NCBI RefSeq assembly: GCF_029962835.1
Contig: NC_080584.1
Coordinates: 83,418,862 to 83,482,861, forward strand
Direction: 5' to 3'
From: Magnolia sinica
Taxonomy: Eukaryota > Streptophyta > Magnoliopsida > Magnoliales > Magnoliaceae
Length of the DNA: 64,000 nucleotides
Position numbers and translations under genes: made by a program. This document shows positions 12,034 to 24,321 of this stretch, one piece after another. Position 1 is the stretch's first letter. Each line of letters starts with the position of its first letter. The notes under the pieces are model-generated. The model was not told where the DNA came from. It ran no database searches and saw only the letters and a list, made by a program, of their open reading frames with translations.

Positions 12034-12490
12034 GGATTAGGTGTTACTACCGTGGGACCCACCTTCACTTTTTTGTTTGTCCACGCCGTCCATCCGTTTT
12101 TACATCCCATTTTATGGTATTTTCTAAAAAATTAATGGGATTAAAATCTCAGGTGGACCACAACTAAAGAAACAATGTTAATTGAATGGTCACCATTAAA
12201 AAATTTCTAGGGCCCACGATAACATATATTTGCCATCCAACCTGTTGATGAGGTCAAAATATGTTTATAAGTGAAAATATAAGGATCAGATTGATTCAAA
12301 ACTTTCATGGCCTATAAAAAGTTCTTAATAGTCATTCGCCAGTGTTTTTAGAGGTATGGTCCAGTTGAGAGTTATATCAACTTATTTTTTAGTATCACAT
12401 TCTAAATTTAGCTGAAAAAATGGGTAGATGAAGTGGATGTATAAAATATTAATCAAGGTGGGCCCCATAAGAAGAAGATAACACCCACTA
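12034..12490. mobile_element. Palindromic MULE-type MITE
   Basis: Left end ATTAGGTGTTAC then CGTGGGACCCACC; right end GGTGGGCCCC...GATAACACCCACTA, its inverted partner. Inner blocks CCACGCCGTCCATCCG, AGGTGGACCACAA and CCATCCAACCTGTTGATGAGG are standard for the family. It abuts the next copy with no spacer. Confidence 0.65.
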
Positions 12491-13039
12491 AGGTCAGTAG
12501 CCAAATCACTACTGAAGTGACGTCACCAAGCTCTATGGACCCAACCATGATGCATGTGTTGTATCCATACCGTCCAACAATTTTTAGAGATGGTATTATG
12601 GCATTTCAAATAGAATGAGATAGATCTAAAGTTCAAGTGAACCTCACCATAGAAAATAGTGGGGACAGTGACATCCACTGTTCAAAACTTCTTAGGGGCC
12701 ACAGTAATTTCCGATGAAGTTTATATTTTTGTTTTCACTTCATCTATCTCTATGTTAACTTCCGAATAGGATAGATCTCAAAAATACATTACTGTGGGCC
12801 TTATAAATGTTTCAACGGTGGGTGTAACGGCTCCCACGGTTTCTGCAGTGGGTTCACTTGAAATTTAGATCTATCTCATTCTCTTTGTAACACTTGAAAG
12901 TTAGATGTATCTCATTCTCTTTGTAATGTCATAACACAATCTTTACAAATGGTTTGACGGTATGGATACAACACATGCATCATGGTGGGTCCACATAGCT
13001 TGGCCACATCACTTGAGTAGGGATCTGGCTACTGACCTT
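12490..13039. mobile_element. Palindromic MULE-type MITE with long terminal inverted repeats
   Basis: Left end AAGGTCAGTAGCCAAATCAC matches the reverse complement of the right end (AAGGTCAGTAGCCAGATCCC), and the match continues through CCAAGCT.TATGG and GATGCATGTGTTGTATCC. The right half contains a short internal duplication of the GATSTATCTCATTCTCTTTGT segment (about 12860-12925). Target duplication not resolved. Confidence 0.65.
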
Positions 13040-13054
13040 GTCAGTATCCAATCT

Positions 13055-13640
13055 GCGCCCTACCATAGGGATAACTTTGATTATGTTTTGTATATTCACG
13101 CGGTCCATCCATTTTTCCAGCTTATTTTAAGAGGTGATATAAAAAACCCTAACATATCAATATCTCAGTTCGACCACACTACAAAAAATAGAAAACAGTG
13201 GTGATTGAACACCCACCATTAAAAACTTCCTTAGGACCACCTTGAGGATATGTTGTATATCTACGCCTTTTCCATCCAATTTTAAGATGTGATATAAAAC
13301 TTTAAGGATATCAATATCTTAAGTGGACCACAACACCCCTACCATTAAAAACTTCCTTAGGCCCACTATAACAATATCATTAATATCTATTTTCCATCTA
13401 ACCCGTTGATAAGGTTAATCAGACCTGGTCTGAATGAAGGGAAAATACAAATATCAGATTGATCCAGAATTTTTGTGGCCTACATAAAGTTTTCAATAGC
13501 CATTCACCACTTTTTCCAGTGGTGTGATCTTCATGAAATTTGGGTCTGCCTTAAATTTTCTATAACGCCCTTGAATGATCTGAAAAAATGGATGAGCGGT
13601 ATGGATATACAGTATATTCATTAAGGTGGGCCCCACATTG
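13055..13640. mobile_element. MULE-type MITE with a duplicated left arm
   Basis: Two successive left arms (13075-13245 and 13246-13370), each ending CCATTAAAAACTTCCTTAGG, precede a single centre and a single right arm ending GGTGGGCCCCACA. The second arm is shorter. Confidence 0.6.
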
Positions 13641-13886
13641 AAAGGGAAGCTAATAGACTCCCTCAAGCATAGGCCAGACTGCTTTAGCGGCCATAGTTAT
13701 CCGAAAGTATGGACGGTTATAAATTATTGGCAAGTGATCCATTTCAACCCGTAACCGTATGACGAGGACCGGTCTGACTTTTGGACGAGAAAACAGAGGA
13801 AGTGGGGCCCACCTGATTAGCATCCTATATCATGCACTTAAGCTGGGAGGCGGCTCCGTGGATATCCGGGTATCCAACGGTGGTTC

Positions 13887-14317
13887 CCTGACTGTGGGGC
13901 CCACCTTAATGAATGTATCTTTTTTCAATTCCATTCATCCCTGAAAATGCCCGCCTTGATGCAGGTATCTTTTTCCAATTCCATTCATCCCTAAAAACGA
14001 AGCAGATTCAAATCTTAAGTGATACAACGATGATTGACTACCCACCATTCAAAACTTATTAAGGCCACCATAATATTTATTTGCTATCGAACATATTGAT
14101 AATATCACAATGACCTAAACGAAGGGACCACACGAATATCAGCTTGATAAAAAAAACTTTGGTGGCCCAAAAAGTTTCTAATGGCAGGTGATCAATCTTT
14201 ACTATTTCTTATTGCGTCCATGTGAGATTCAGATCTACTTCATGTTTCGGCGCATGCTCTAAGATGATCTAGAGAAATGGATGGACGGAGTGGACACCGT
14301 GGGCCCCACTGTCAGCA
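13887..14317. mobile_element. Palindromic MULE-type MITE with internal tandem duplication
   Basis: Ends CTGACTGTGGGGCCCACC and GTGGGCCCCACTGTCAG are inverted partners. In the left arm a segment of about 51 bp (CAATTCCATTCATCCCT) is repeated in tandem at 13910-14000. Confidence 0.65.
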
Positions 14318-14341
14318 CCTGCAATGTGTGGGGCTGAAAAT

Positions 14342-14937
14342 TAGGGGTGTACGCAAACCGAGCTAGCTCGGTCAACTTGCTTGACTTGGCTCAAAAAAGC
14401 TCATATCGACTCGATTCAAAGCTGAGTACGATCCCAAGTTGAGCTGGCTTTTAGAGCTCGAAAATGAGTTTGAGTTGGCCCCAATTCGACTCGACTCGAT
14501 TCAATATATACCTCGAACTCAACTCGACTCGGATAGACTTAAGTATTCTTTGATGTTGCTTACCAAGTGTTTGATGAAAAGACTCAACGAAGTATTAGTT
14601 GGTAGCAAGGAAGGTATGTTTCATCAAACAAGTTCTTTTTTTTCTTGATTTTGATGTTACTTATATGGTGTATGATTAAATACCTGTAAAATTGCTACTG
14701 ATGTTTTACATTCAGTGAGAATTTGAAGGTGCAGTGTATATATTTGTGAAAATGCTCCATAGGCAAACTCAGCTCGATCTTGGCTCAAATTGGCCCAAGC
14801 TATTGACTGAATTGAGCCAAACTGGCTAGCCAGGCTTGAGGACCTAGCCAAGTTGAGTTCGAGCTGAGGTCAACTAGTGGGTGAGCTGAATTGAGCTGAG
14901 GCCAGCTCGACTCACTTCGACTCGATGTACACCCCTA
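14342..14937. mobile_element. hAT-like MITE, GAGC-rich, 8-bp target duplication
   Basis: 596 bp. Ends TAGGGGTGTACGC and, inverted, TAGGGGTGTACATCG. Flanks ctgaaaat (14334-14341) and caaaaaat (14938-14945) agree at 6 of 8 positions. The subterminal thirds are rich in CGAGCT/AGCTCGA on opposite strands and so fold back; the middle is AT-rich. TAGGG ends and 8-bp duplications are typical of hAT elements. No transposase. Confidence 0.75.
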
Positions 14938-15338
14938 CAAAAAATGATGTATGTGTTTTTATCCATATTGTTTCTCCCTTTTGGTTGCTAATTTTAAGGC
15001 ACTAGCTAATAAATGAGGCTAACCCAAAGCTTAAGGTGCACCACTGTAACGCCCTGGAAATCGGGGGTTGCGCATATGCTCAACTCACGAGCTCCCGAGA
15101 GTCACCATTAACAGATTTTATTAATATGCGTTAAATTTGTTTAAATTGCGCAGCCTGAAATTTCTGAACATGAAACATAAATACGCCAGTCTGCTGAAAT
15201 GAAAGTGGTCTGTCATATATATACGGTCCAAAATATAAATGGGCCGCACAAGGCGTTGCCCAACCAAAACAACAAAAGAATATTATGTCCAAAAAGAATA
15301 AGGCTGAGCCCATTGCCCAGCCATTCAAATCCCGCCCC

Positions 15339-15500
15339 TCAAGTGGGCGGAGAACCCTCCATCAGCTGGAAGTATGATAGCTCGTCCTCCTCGTCCAAGC
15401 TCGCCTTGCCAGGCTCCTCCAGTCCCGAGTCACCTACATCTATGAATGGGTCTGGTTGGTGTTTTAAAACACCGTCCCAGAGTGGGAGTGAGTGATCAAC
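15339..15500 (-). other. Intact 53-codon acidic frame in the antisense LTR
   Basis: Same length as the frame at 8172-8333, bounded by an in-frame TAA upstream and TGA at its end, with no indels between the two. The copies differ in 18 codons, 8 of them synonymous. Codons 37-47 (EEDELSYFQLM) differ only synonymously. No ATG at the start; an acceptor-like AG precedes GTGACTCGGG. Confidence 0.45.
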
Positions 15501-17164
15501 TTAGTGGGTGCTATTAACCTTAAGTTATCACAGACATCAATTATAATATGATCTTAATGAAAAGCAGACAATCACATACGTCTAAGTATTCTTATTAATG
15601 CGCATGTATGCAGTATGACATGATGCATGCCCTCATCACAACGCTCCCTCGAGTGACACCATCTAATGATCGCAAATGTCAACACTCCCTCAGTGCGACC
15701 TCGACTGCCGAGTCGCCACCCTAACTAGTGATATGCAATGCGATCGTGTTAGCCGAGTTATTAGTTAGGTCCATTCATCCAGCCGATTGGGGAATCTGGT
15801 ACACCCCGCGTATTAATGCCCTAATCTGGGTGCCAGGCCAAGACCCCCCAATGCGTGAGACCAAGGCCTCGCGGTTCATGATCCCGTCAGGTTCCTCATC
15901 CCCGACTTCAAGCACATGAGGAGTGCCAAGAGAAAGGGATCGCTCGCGGTCACTACGGGGAAGAGCTGTACCCCAGCGTAGGCCTACAGCTCGGACACAG
16001 TGTCCCATTCCACCATGCCCGGCTCACGAGGCTATGGACTAATTCTAAGTGGGTTATTGATGAGCTACAATAGTTGTAGGGTGTCCCAGGTTCCATACAA
16101 GTGTGAGCAAACAGGTTTAACAATCAAGGTTGGTCAGACAGTAGGCTAGACCGCACGAGTCTAGGCAAGTGCATGGCGGAACGACATCGGGTGCAAGCAA
16201 CCTATGTAGTCTAACTACTGTCGCCCACATGCACTCGTCCAAATCCATGGGTTTAGCCTCAAGGCGGTCCTACCAACGGGACCGCCTTAACTCTCCTTGT
16301 TTTCTTGACCAACCCTAGGGTTTGGACGGTGGTCCACAACATGTCAACGGACATGGTTATAAACTAGCAAAATCATCATCATGTTCTCACACCTCAACAT
16401 ATAATTCAGATTCTCCTAATAAGCAAGCTAACACAATTTATGAGCAATGGTGCATGTGTGTTGTGTGTGTTGGTGAGGAAGTTGCTCACTTCCTACAACT
16501 CATGGAAACAAATTACACAGGAATTAATAAGGCACGCATGCTATAAGGCATCATCATATGAGCAAATCCAACAAGACATCAACAAGTGATCATCAAATTT
16601 GCACCAGGTCATGTAAGAAGCAAGAACAACATCATGTGAGGAAATCAAATAAAACATACAATTCCATACCACTCTAAATAAATATAAATTCCTAGGTTTT
16701 CTCTATATTCTCTAAATGCATCAACCAAGCAATCAAAATCATTAAACTCATAATGAAATTGGTGTTAGACCACCTAGGAGTAATAGTCCGCACCTACGGT
16801 TCGTTGGAGATTCGGAAAACGCCCTACGAAAGAGGGCTTTCGGGACGATCGGCCGGAATCCCTAAAACAAGCTCTTGTATGTTAGAATTCCAAGCCAATC
16901 CCATCTTACTACATGGATTTCAAGAAGAATTGGTGAATACCTTACCTAGGCAACCCACGGGCGGTTGTTGAAGTCAAGGAGGAGAGTTTCTCCTTGTAAG
17001 AGAGGTAGGAAGTCGGAAGGGTTGACTTTCTTGGGCCCCACTTCGATCTAGGGTCCACCTTGAATCTCCCTCCCTTTCTCTCTTTCTTCCCTTCACTCTC
17101 CTTTACTCTCTTTCTCCCTTGGTGGTTGTAGGAATTGAGAGAGTGTTATGGGAGCTAGGGTTTA

Positions 17165-20100
17165 TGTAACATCCTGAATTTTCACTATTTTAGATTTCCA
17201 AAATTCCTTTAATTTTTTTTAATTTAATTAACTTATAATAATACTTATTAACCATTAGCACTCAATGTTAGTGTATGTAGGGGTGGTACCAGTAAAGAAC
17301 CACACCAATCCGATTAATTAGCTATAGAAAGCCAATGAATCCGCCCGATCACTTGAACATCAGGTATAGTGTAACGTCCCGCCCAGCCAGAACAGTGTCC
17401 TGGGGCGTCCACATAGGATTTGCCACAAGACCGTTCGTTTAAGCTACTCTTAGTGAGATATCACAAATAAATTAGACCAAGATTTGCCCAAATGATAAGG
17501 CCAGACGGGTCCTGATAGAACCTGGTGCGGGCCTCCAAGCCAGATGGCTGTTTACACCTAGCGACAGCCCATATGGGCTACATCGTGACACAGGAAGGTC
17601 AGAAAATTCTAAAAATAAAGGGAACCATAAATCTCACTGGGCTTGTGGACCATCGCGGACCATGGACCCAACGGACACCCAGAAGTGGGATCTAGCACTG
17701 ACTGAATGCACCCCATCAATGCTAGGACGAAAATCTGGCGCTTGCAAATGAAACCAAGATACCAGGCTATCCAACCATCGGATCTCTTCCACATTCATGG
17801 TAGAGGTCTAATGAATTTTCCTACACCTGTCCACCAACTCTGGGACCTGATCATGGAACGGTGACCGTCGATCACAAATTGGACCCGTACGACCAAACCC
17901 CAGATCCGACCGTCCCCAAATTTTGCATGGCTCTTCATCGGGCTATGAAGCATCTATCCTAGAAATTTCATAGACAGAGGGCCAACAGAACCACTCCAAT
18001 CACCAGAATGGACCCCTCAGGACCGTTTAAAGATCAGAACCGTTGACTCAAACCCCACAACCGTCCATCCGTTTGTTCCTAAATTTTATATGACCCCTCA
18101 TTGGGCCATAAGGCATCTACACACCAAATTTGGTGGACAAGGGGGTGCTGGGTCCGCCCCAAAGCCAATAAGAAATCCTAGGGGGGGCCATTGTGAGAAT
18201 TCATTGAAACTTAAGGCCAGGGAGCCCAAATCTAACCGACCATTTGCTAACTAATCAAGACAATCATAACTAAATTAAAGATCTAACCGGGGCAGAGTCA
18301 GATAAGGCCCGGATCTTGAATAATAGACTAAATCAACCCCATTACTCTTTTAGTCTAAAACCGACGGTTTAGAGTGATCATGACCAAATATTTACTTTCA
18401 CTAGTTATAAATAGGCCACCTTATAAATATAGTTAATCCAAACCCTGATCATTACCCACGAAAAATCTCAATACCTAATTCATTCCAAAAATGTCCTGAT
18501 TTTCCGAACAAGCTCTAGACCGCTCGTTGGTGGGCCATTAGTTTCAAAATTATAGAGTAATGTTCGTCTTACTGGGCTCGACATCCATCGCGGGAGTCAG
18601 ACTTGGGTAGTGTCTAGAACCGCTCAACTTAAGCCGAAGGACGAGTGCATGAGGAGCGCAAATACCTTAAGGAAAGGAACTGGAACTTAAGTGAATTCAG
18701 TCATCAACTCTTATGCAAAGTTGAGGATTTCGGACCGTCGGTTTGCAACCAAACTTTACACGTGGAGTAAGGATATTTCCTTGCTCATATCCGTATAGTC
18801 GTGGCCCCGATCGACCATTGGTGACCATTGAACAGATTTCTAATCATATCTATCGATCGGCGCATCCAAATGGCGGGCCGATTATATTCATACGTAGATC
18901 ATCATTAGGGCTAACTATCCTACGGTGTATATCAATATGTATACCCCATAGTGGGCCCTAGATCTTGAAAAGACCCTCCCATAGGTCTAGTATAGTAAAA
19001 ACCCAATACTTAGGGCCATTTCCACCAAATCTGGTATTATAAAAGGGCCTCATTTGGGCACCCTCTCTCCCCATACGATTTTGCCCTAGAGAAGGAAAGA
19101 GAGAAGAGAGAAAAAGGAAAAGAGAAAGAGGAGAAAGGAGGAGAAAGAGAGAGGAAGAAGAGAGTGAATGAGGGTGTTGTTGATGGTGGGGCCCAATGAA
19201 GCTCAACCTTGTACCTCCCTACCTCTTCTTCAAGGAAGAACCCTCCACCACAATCACACACTCACTCCGTTGATCGTGTAGGTAAAAGTCCTCATCCCTT
19301 TTCTTGAAAACCTCGAGTTGAGGAAGGATTTGTTGGAAACTCTAACATGTGAATGGTTGCTTTAGGGATTCCGGCCGTTCAACCCCAAAAATCCCCGCTC
19401 CTAGGTCGTTCCCAAGCCTCCAACGAATTCAAAGGTGCAGACTATTACTCTTAGGTGACCTAGCACCAATTTTAATACGAGATTAATGATTTTGATTGGT
19501 TGGATGTTATATTTGAAAGCTTAGGGAAATCCTAGGAATTGTATGTTGGTTGGAATTGTATGGATTTATATGTTTGGCTCTCTCTCTCATGATGTCGTTT
19601 ATGTTTCTCACATGATTTGATGTATGGATGATCATATGCTCATGCCGTGTTGATTTTTATACGTTGTTTGCTTCATATTACGTATGATTTCATTATTCTT
19701 GTGTACATGATTTCTCAACATGGAGGAAGTTTTAACTTCCTCACCAACCCACACCACACACATACACTTTATTCATAATGTTAATAGTTTGCTTGTTAGA
19801 GAAATTTGAATTGTATGTTGAGCAATATGAGAACATGGTGTTGAATATGCTTGATGTTACTTTGGTAGTTGGCATGCTATGAGCCCCTATTCCTATCCTT
19901 GGGTTGGTCAGGAATTTGAGAAGTGACGGTAGTCCCATCGGTTGGACTATGCTATGGCTAGACCCATGCATTTGGGCAGATGTGGGCGGGTGGCTGTAGC
20001 TCGACTACATGGGTCCTTTGTGCCCGATGTCACTCGCCTCATGCTCGCCCGACTCAGGTGGTCTAGCCTACTGCCTGACCAACCTTGATTGTTAACCCTG

Positions 20101-21189
20101 TTTGCTCACACTTGTATGGAACCTGGAACACCCTACAACCATTGTAGCTCATCAATAACCCACTTGAAATTTGGTCCACAGCCTCGTGAGCCGGGCATGG
20201 TGGAATGAGACACTATGTCCGAGCTGTCGGCCTATACTGGGGTACCGCGCCTCCCCGTAGTGACCGCGAGCGCTCCCTTTTCTCATGGCACTCCTCATGT
20301 GCTTGAAGTCGGGGATGAGGAACCCGACGGGATCACGGACCGCGAGGTCTCGGCCTCACGCATTGGGGGGTCTTGGCCTCGCAACTCGTTTAGGGCATTG
20401 ATATGTGGGGTGTACCAGATTCCCAAATCTGTTGGATGAATGGACCTAACTAATCACACGGCTAACACGATCATTGCATCACACTAGTTAGGGTGGCGAC
20501 TCGGCAGTCGAGGTCGCACTGAGGGAGTGTTGGCATTGGCGATCGTTAGATGTTGTCGCACGAGGGAGCGTTGTGGTGAGGGTATGCATCATGTCATGTT
20601 GCATACATACGCATTAATAAGACTACTTAGACATATGTGATTGTTTGCTTTTCATTAAGATCATATTAAAATTGATGCCTGTGATAACTTGAGATTAATA
20701 ACACCCAATGAGTTGATCACTCACTCCCACTCTGGGACGGTGTTTTAAAACACCAACCAGACCCGTTTATATATGCAGGTGGCTCAGGCTTGAGGAACCT
20801 GGTGAGGCGAGCTTTGAGGAGGAGGACGAGCTGTCCTACTTCCAGTTGATGGACGGTTCTCTGCCAGCTTGAGAGGCGAAATTGGATCGCTGAGCAGGGG
20901 GGCTCAGTTTTATTCCTTTTTGGACTTAATATTCTTTTGCGATTTTGTTGGGTAGCATCTTATGCGACCCATATATTCTTTTGGACATGTATATATATAT
21001 ATATATTTATATTTATATTTGTATTCAGTCTCTTCCATTTCAGTGGACTTGTGTGGATGTACTTCATGTTCCAGGAAATTTCAGGCTGCGCATTTAGATT
21101 GGATCGCATATTAATGAAATTTTGCTATAAGTGACCTGGGAACTCGGGAGTCGAGTATATGCACGACCTCCGAATTTCAGGGTGTTACA
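17165..21189 (+). mobile_element. Sense solo LTR (long LTR copy 4), complete
   Basis: 4,025 bp from TGTAACATCCTG to CAGGGTGTTACA, flanked by perfect gttta duplications (17160-17164, 21190-21194). It has no gag-pol and sits wholly inside the antisense LTR. TATA box 19038-19044, purine-rich leader 19090-19165, GT-AG segment 19282-19365, palindrome 20739-20754. The acidic frame (20712-20872) lost one base. Compared with copies 1 and 2 it has an extra ~0.5 kb near 18030-18480. Confidence 0.88.
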
Positions 21190-22251
21190 GTTTATTCCCT
21201 AGACTTGGGCCATTTGGCCTTAAGTTTCCTCAAATTCCCAAAATATCCTACTAGGACTCACTTTTAGGGTTAGTGTGGCCCTAATACTCCTTTGGACACC
21301 AAATTTGGTGGGTAAGCGCCCTGTGGCCCGATTAGGGCCCGTGTAAAATTTGGGAACAAATAGATAGACGGTTGCGGGGTTTGAGTCAACGGTTCTGATC
21401 TTTAAACTGCCTTAAGGGGTCCATTCTGGTGATTGGAGTGGTTCTGGTGGCTCTCTGGCTATGAAATTTCTAGGATAGATGCTTCATGGCCCGATGAAGG
21501 GCCATGCAAAATTTGGGTACGATCGGGTTTGGGGTTTGGTCGTACGGGTCCAATTTGTGATCGATGGTCACCGTTCCACGATCGGGTCCTAGAGTTGGTG
21601 GACCGGTGTAGGAAAGTCCATTAGACCTCCACCGTAAATATGGAAGAGATCCGATGGTTGGATAGCCTGGTATCTCGGTTTCAATTGCAAGCGCCAAATT
21701 TCGATCCCAGCATTGGTGGGGTGCATTTAGTCAGTGCCAGATCCCACTTCTGGGTGTCCACTGGGTCCGCGGTCCGCGGTGGTCCATAAACCCAGTGAGA
21801 TATATGGTTCTCTAAATTTTTAGATTTTTCTGACCTTCCCGCGTCGCGGTATAGCCCGTACGGGCTGTTGCTCAGTGTAAATGGTCATCCGGCTTGGCGG
21901 CCCGCACTTGGTCTTGTCATGGCCTGTCTGGTTTATTCAAATGGGCTAATTAACTTATGGTACCCCCACCGCGTATGTTTTAAATGATCGGTCCTGCGGA
22001 AAATCCTACGTGGACGCCCCAGGACACTGTACTGGTTGGACGGGTTGGTACAACCACACCGCATGAAAAGTAATGGTACCCACTGTCACAAAAATCATCG
22101 AATCTATTTATAAGTTACACAAACCTAAATGAAGGGAAAACACAAGTATCATAAGGATTCAGAACTTTGGCCACTCAAAGAAGTTTTCTACCATAACATT
22201 CAATTCTCTCTATTTTATGTGGTGTGATCCACTTGAGCTTTGGATCTAGGA

Positions 22252-23540
22252 TGTGACTTTGGTGGATCTCCAAATCTACAAGGTGGGTAGATTCATGAAT
22301 ATGAGGGTGGGCATTTGACAATTCATTTTAGGGCATAATGTAAAACATGAAGTAGATCCAAATTTCAGGTGCATCACACCACATTAAAAGTGGCTCTTGA
22401 CCATTAAAAACTTCTTGTGAATTATAAAAGTGTTGGATGGGGTGGATTGGGTACCACCCCTGTAGTACCTAGCTAGAGATGAATGATCTTGTTAGGGGTC
22501 TATGGGGCCCGCCATGATGTCTGTGTTTTATCCACACTGCCTATCTAATTTTATATGTCATTTTAGGGCATAAGCCCAAGGCAAGTCTAGGGCACGGGTG
22601 GACCACATCATAGGAAGTTGTGGTGATAGTGACACTCACCATTGAAACTTTACTAAGGCTTGCTACAATTTTTATTTGCCATCCAATTTGTTCATAGGGT
22701 CGCACAAACCTGGATGAAAGGAAAACGTAAATATTAGCTTAATCTAAAACTTTGGTGGCCCCAAGGCATTTTTAATGGTAGGCATTCAATCCCTATTACT
22801 TTCTATGGTGTGGTCCACTGGAGCCTTAGATCTACCTCCTTTTTGGGATCATGCCTTAAAATGATATGTAAAAATGGATAGATGGCGCAGATAAAATACA
22901 TACATTGCAGTGGACCCCACAGAGCCATGATAGGATCGTTCATCTTTAGCTAGGTCATTGTGAAAGTGATACCAATTCTCATGCTTTTGATGGAGTTGAT
23001 ATTTGTGTGGTCCTTTCATCTAGGTCTTTGTGACCTTATCAACATTTTGTATGGTAAATAAACATTGTGGTGGACCCTAAGAAGGTTTTAACGGTGGATA
23101 TTCAATCGCTACTATTTTCTCTTTTGTTGTCCACATGAGATTTACATTTACTTCCATTTTGAATCATGTCCTAAAATAAGCCGTCAAAACATGTGGACAA
23201 TATGCATGTATGGATGTAAGGCACATTCATGACAATGAGCCCCATAGTCAGGGATACACCCAGGTGGACCCAGGGATCTTCTTCTTTTTTTCTTTTTCTT
23301 TTTTTTGGACTCATTCTCTGAAATGAACAGGCGTACGGATGGTGTGGCTCTAAAATGAGCCATCATATGGATGGGGTAGATAAATCGCTTGCATCGTAGT
23401 ACTTCAAACCTCCTTCATTAATGCACACAGGGCACACACCTCAAATCCAACTCCTAGTGGGGTAAAATAAAAATTATTATACCGTCCAAATTCAATAAAA
23501 CACCATTCATTGATCTGAGATCAATGTCACTGAAGTATTA
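22252..23540. repeat. Segment repeated at 24322-24865, with nested MITE
   Basis: Begins GGATGTGACTTTGGTGGATC and ends with a block containing GTGGGGTAAAATAAAAATTA and ACACCATTCATTGATCTGA. Both border blocks recur in the same order and orientation at 24322 and 24763. Each copy holds a MULE-type MITE between the borders; in this copy the MITE (22290-22436 plus 22980-23265) is split by another MITE, and an extra T-rich piece (23280-23400) is present. Confidence 0.55.
22477..22955. mobile_element. Palindromic MULE-type MITE nested in a relative
   Basis: Inverted ends ACCTAGCTAGAGATGAATGATC and ACCTAGCTAAAGATGAACGATC (right end, reverse complement), partly extended by GGTACCACC-like sequence outside. 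The surrounding sequence (GAATTATAAAAGT to the left, TTTTGATGGAGTTGATATTTG to the right) joins into the centre of another copy, so this copy landed in that one. Confidence 0.6.
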
Positions 23541-23680
23541 ATAGATGGCAGAGAGTCATTTTCATTTTCAGAAAAATGAAAAAGTAGTTAGAAGGTTAAA
23601 AAAAAAAGTTTAGAAAGGACTAGCTAACACCACAGCCACTTCATACTGCGGGACCATTAGGACAAATTCCCTTAGATTTA

Positions 23681-24318
23681 CGAAGCTGTCTGCCACCATT
23701 GATTTGAGGGGATTTTATATCCCTTGTCTATTTGGCACCATAAAGCAATTAGGGATTATAAATCCACTTGAAGGGAGAGTTTGAAATCCAAGGTGGAAGC
23801 TAGGATTACATTTTAAAATTCTCCCAGTCGCATGTGTAATATGTGTATCATTAGGTTACTAATTTATTAGGCACGTAGCCCATTGATGATATCCCCAGGA
23901 CAAACAGATTATCAATTGCATCACTAAAATTACTTCAATTGGATGATTTATAGATCCTAAACATGGCCTATGTAAATGAATAATTAAAAATCATTGGTCA
24001 GCTACTTGAATATGATCCTATACTTGTGGCCTATCTAAGACTTGGACTTTCATCATTTTTGCCCAAAGTATATATTTCAATGGCTTATTACAATTATTGT
24101 GCCAAATATTACATAAGTACACTAATTAGTGATATTAAAATTGATTTAGTAATTAAATTCAAACCCTTCATAAGTATATCATGCATAGCTGCTTTTGAAT
24201 TATAAGAGATTTTGAATCCATGGAGCCAAATACTACATGAGGAATCTAAATCCAAGGTATTTTAAATTCAAGAGATTTTTAATCTGGAATATTTCAAATT
24301 TACGGTGCCAAATGATGC
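23681..24318. mobile_element. Harbinger/Tourist-like MITE, decayed
   Basis: Co-linear with the better copy at 29191-29840: shared blocks include CATTTTTGCCCAAAGTATATAT-like text, TGATTTAGTAATTAAATTCAAA and CATGCATAG. Right end GGTGCCAAATGATGC; left end GAAGCTGTCTGCCACC, diverged. The flanks TTA and TAA are compatible with a 3-bp TWA target. Confidence 0.55.
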
Positions 24319-24321
24319 TAA

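Larger units (their letters stand above)
15045..22052 (-). mobile_element. Antisense solo LTR (long LTR copy 3), interrupted
   Basis: On the minus strand it begins TGTACCAACCCGTCC (22052) and ends CCAGGGCGTTACA (15045). Perfect 5-bp duplications accac flank it (15040-15044 and 22053-22057). Without the 4,030 bp of inner insertion and its duplication it is about 2.98 kb. No internal retrotransposon sequence remains, so it is a solo LTR. It carries the palindrome (15458-15473), the intact acidic frame (15339-15500, minus) and an intron-like segment (16945 down to 16862). Confidence 0.85.
14326..22260. mobile_element. MULE-type MITE split by hAT and LTR insertions
   Basis: The MITE survives as pieces: GTGTGGGGCT at 14326-14335, the rest of the left arm at 14938-15044 (ATGATGTATGTGTTTTTATCC to AAGGTGCACCAC), and centre plus part of the right arm at 22053-22250 (ACCGCATGAAAAG to GTGGTGTGATCCACTTGAGC). 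Read across the two insertions the order of family blocks is exact. The right arm stops at about 22250. Confidence 0.7.
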
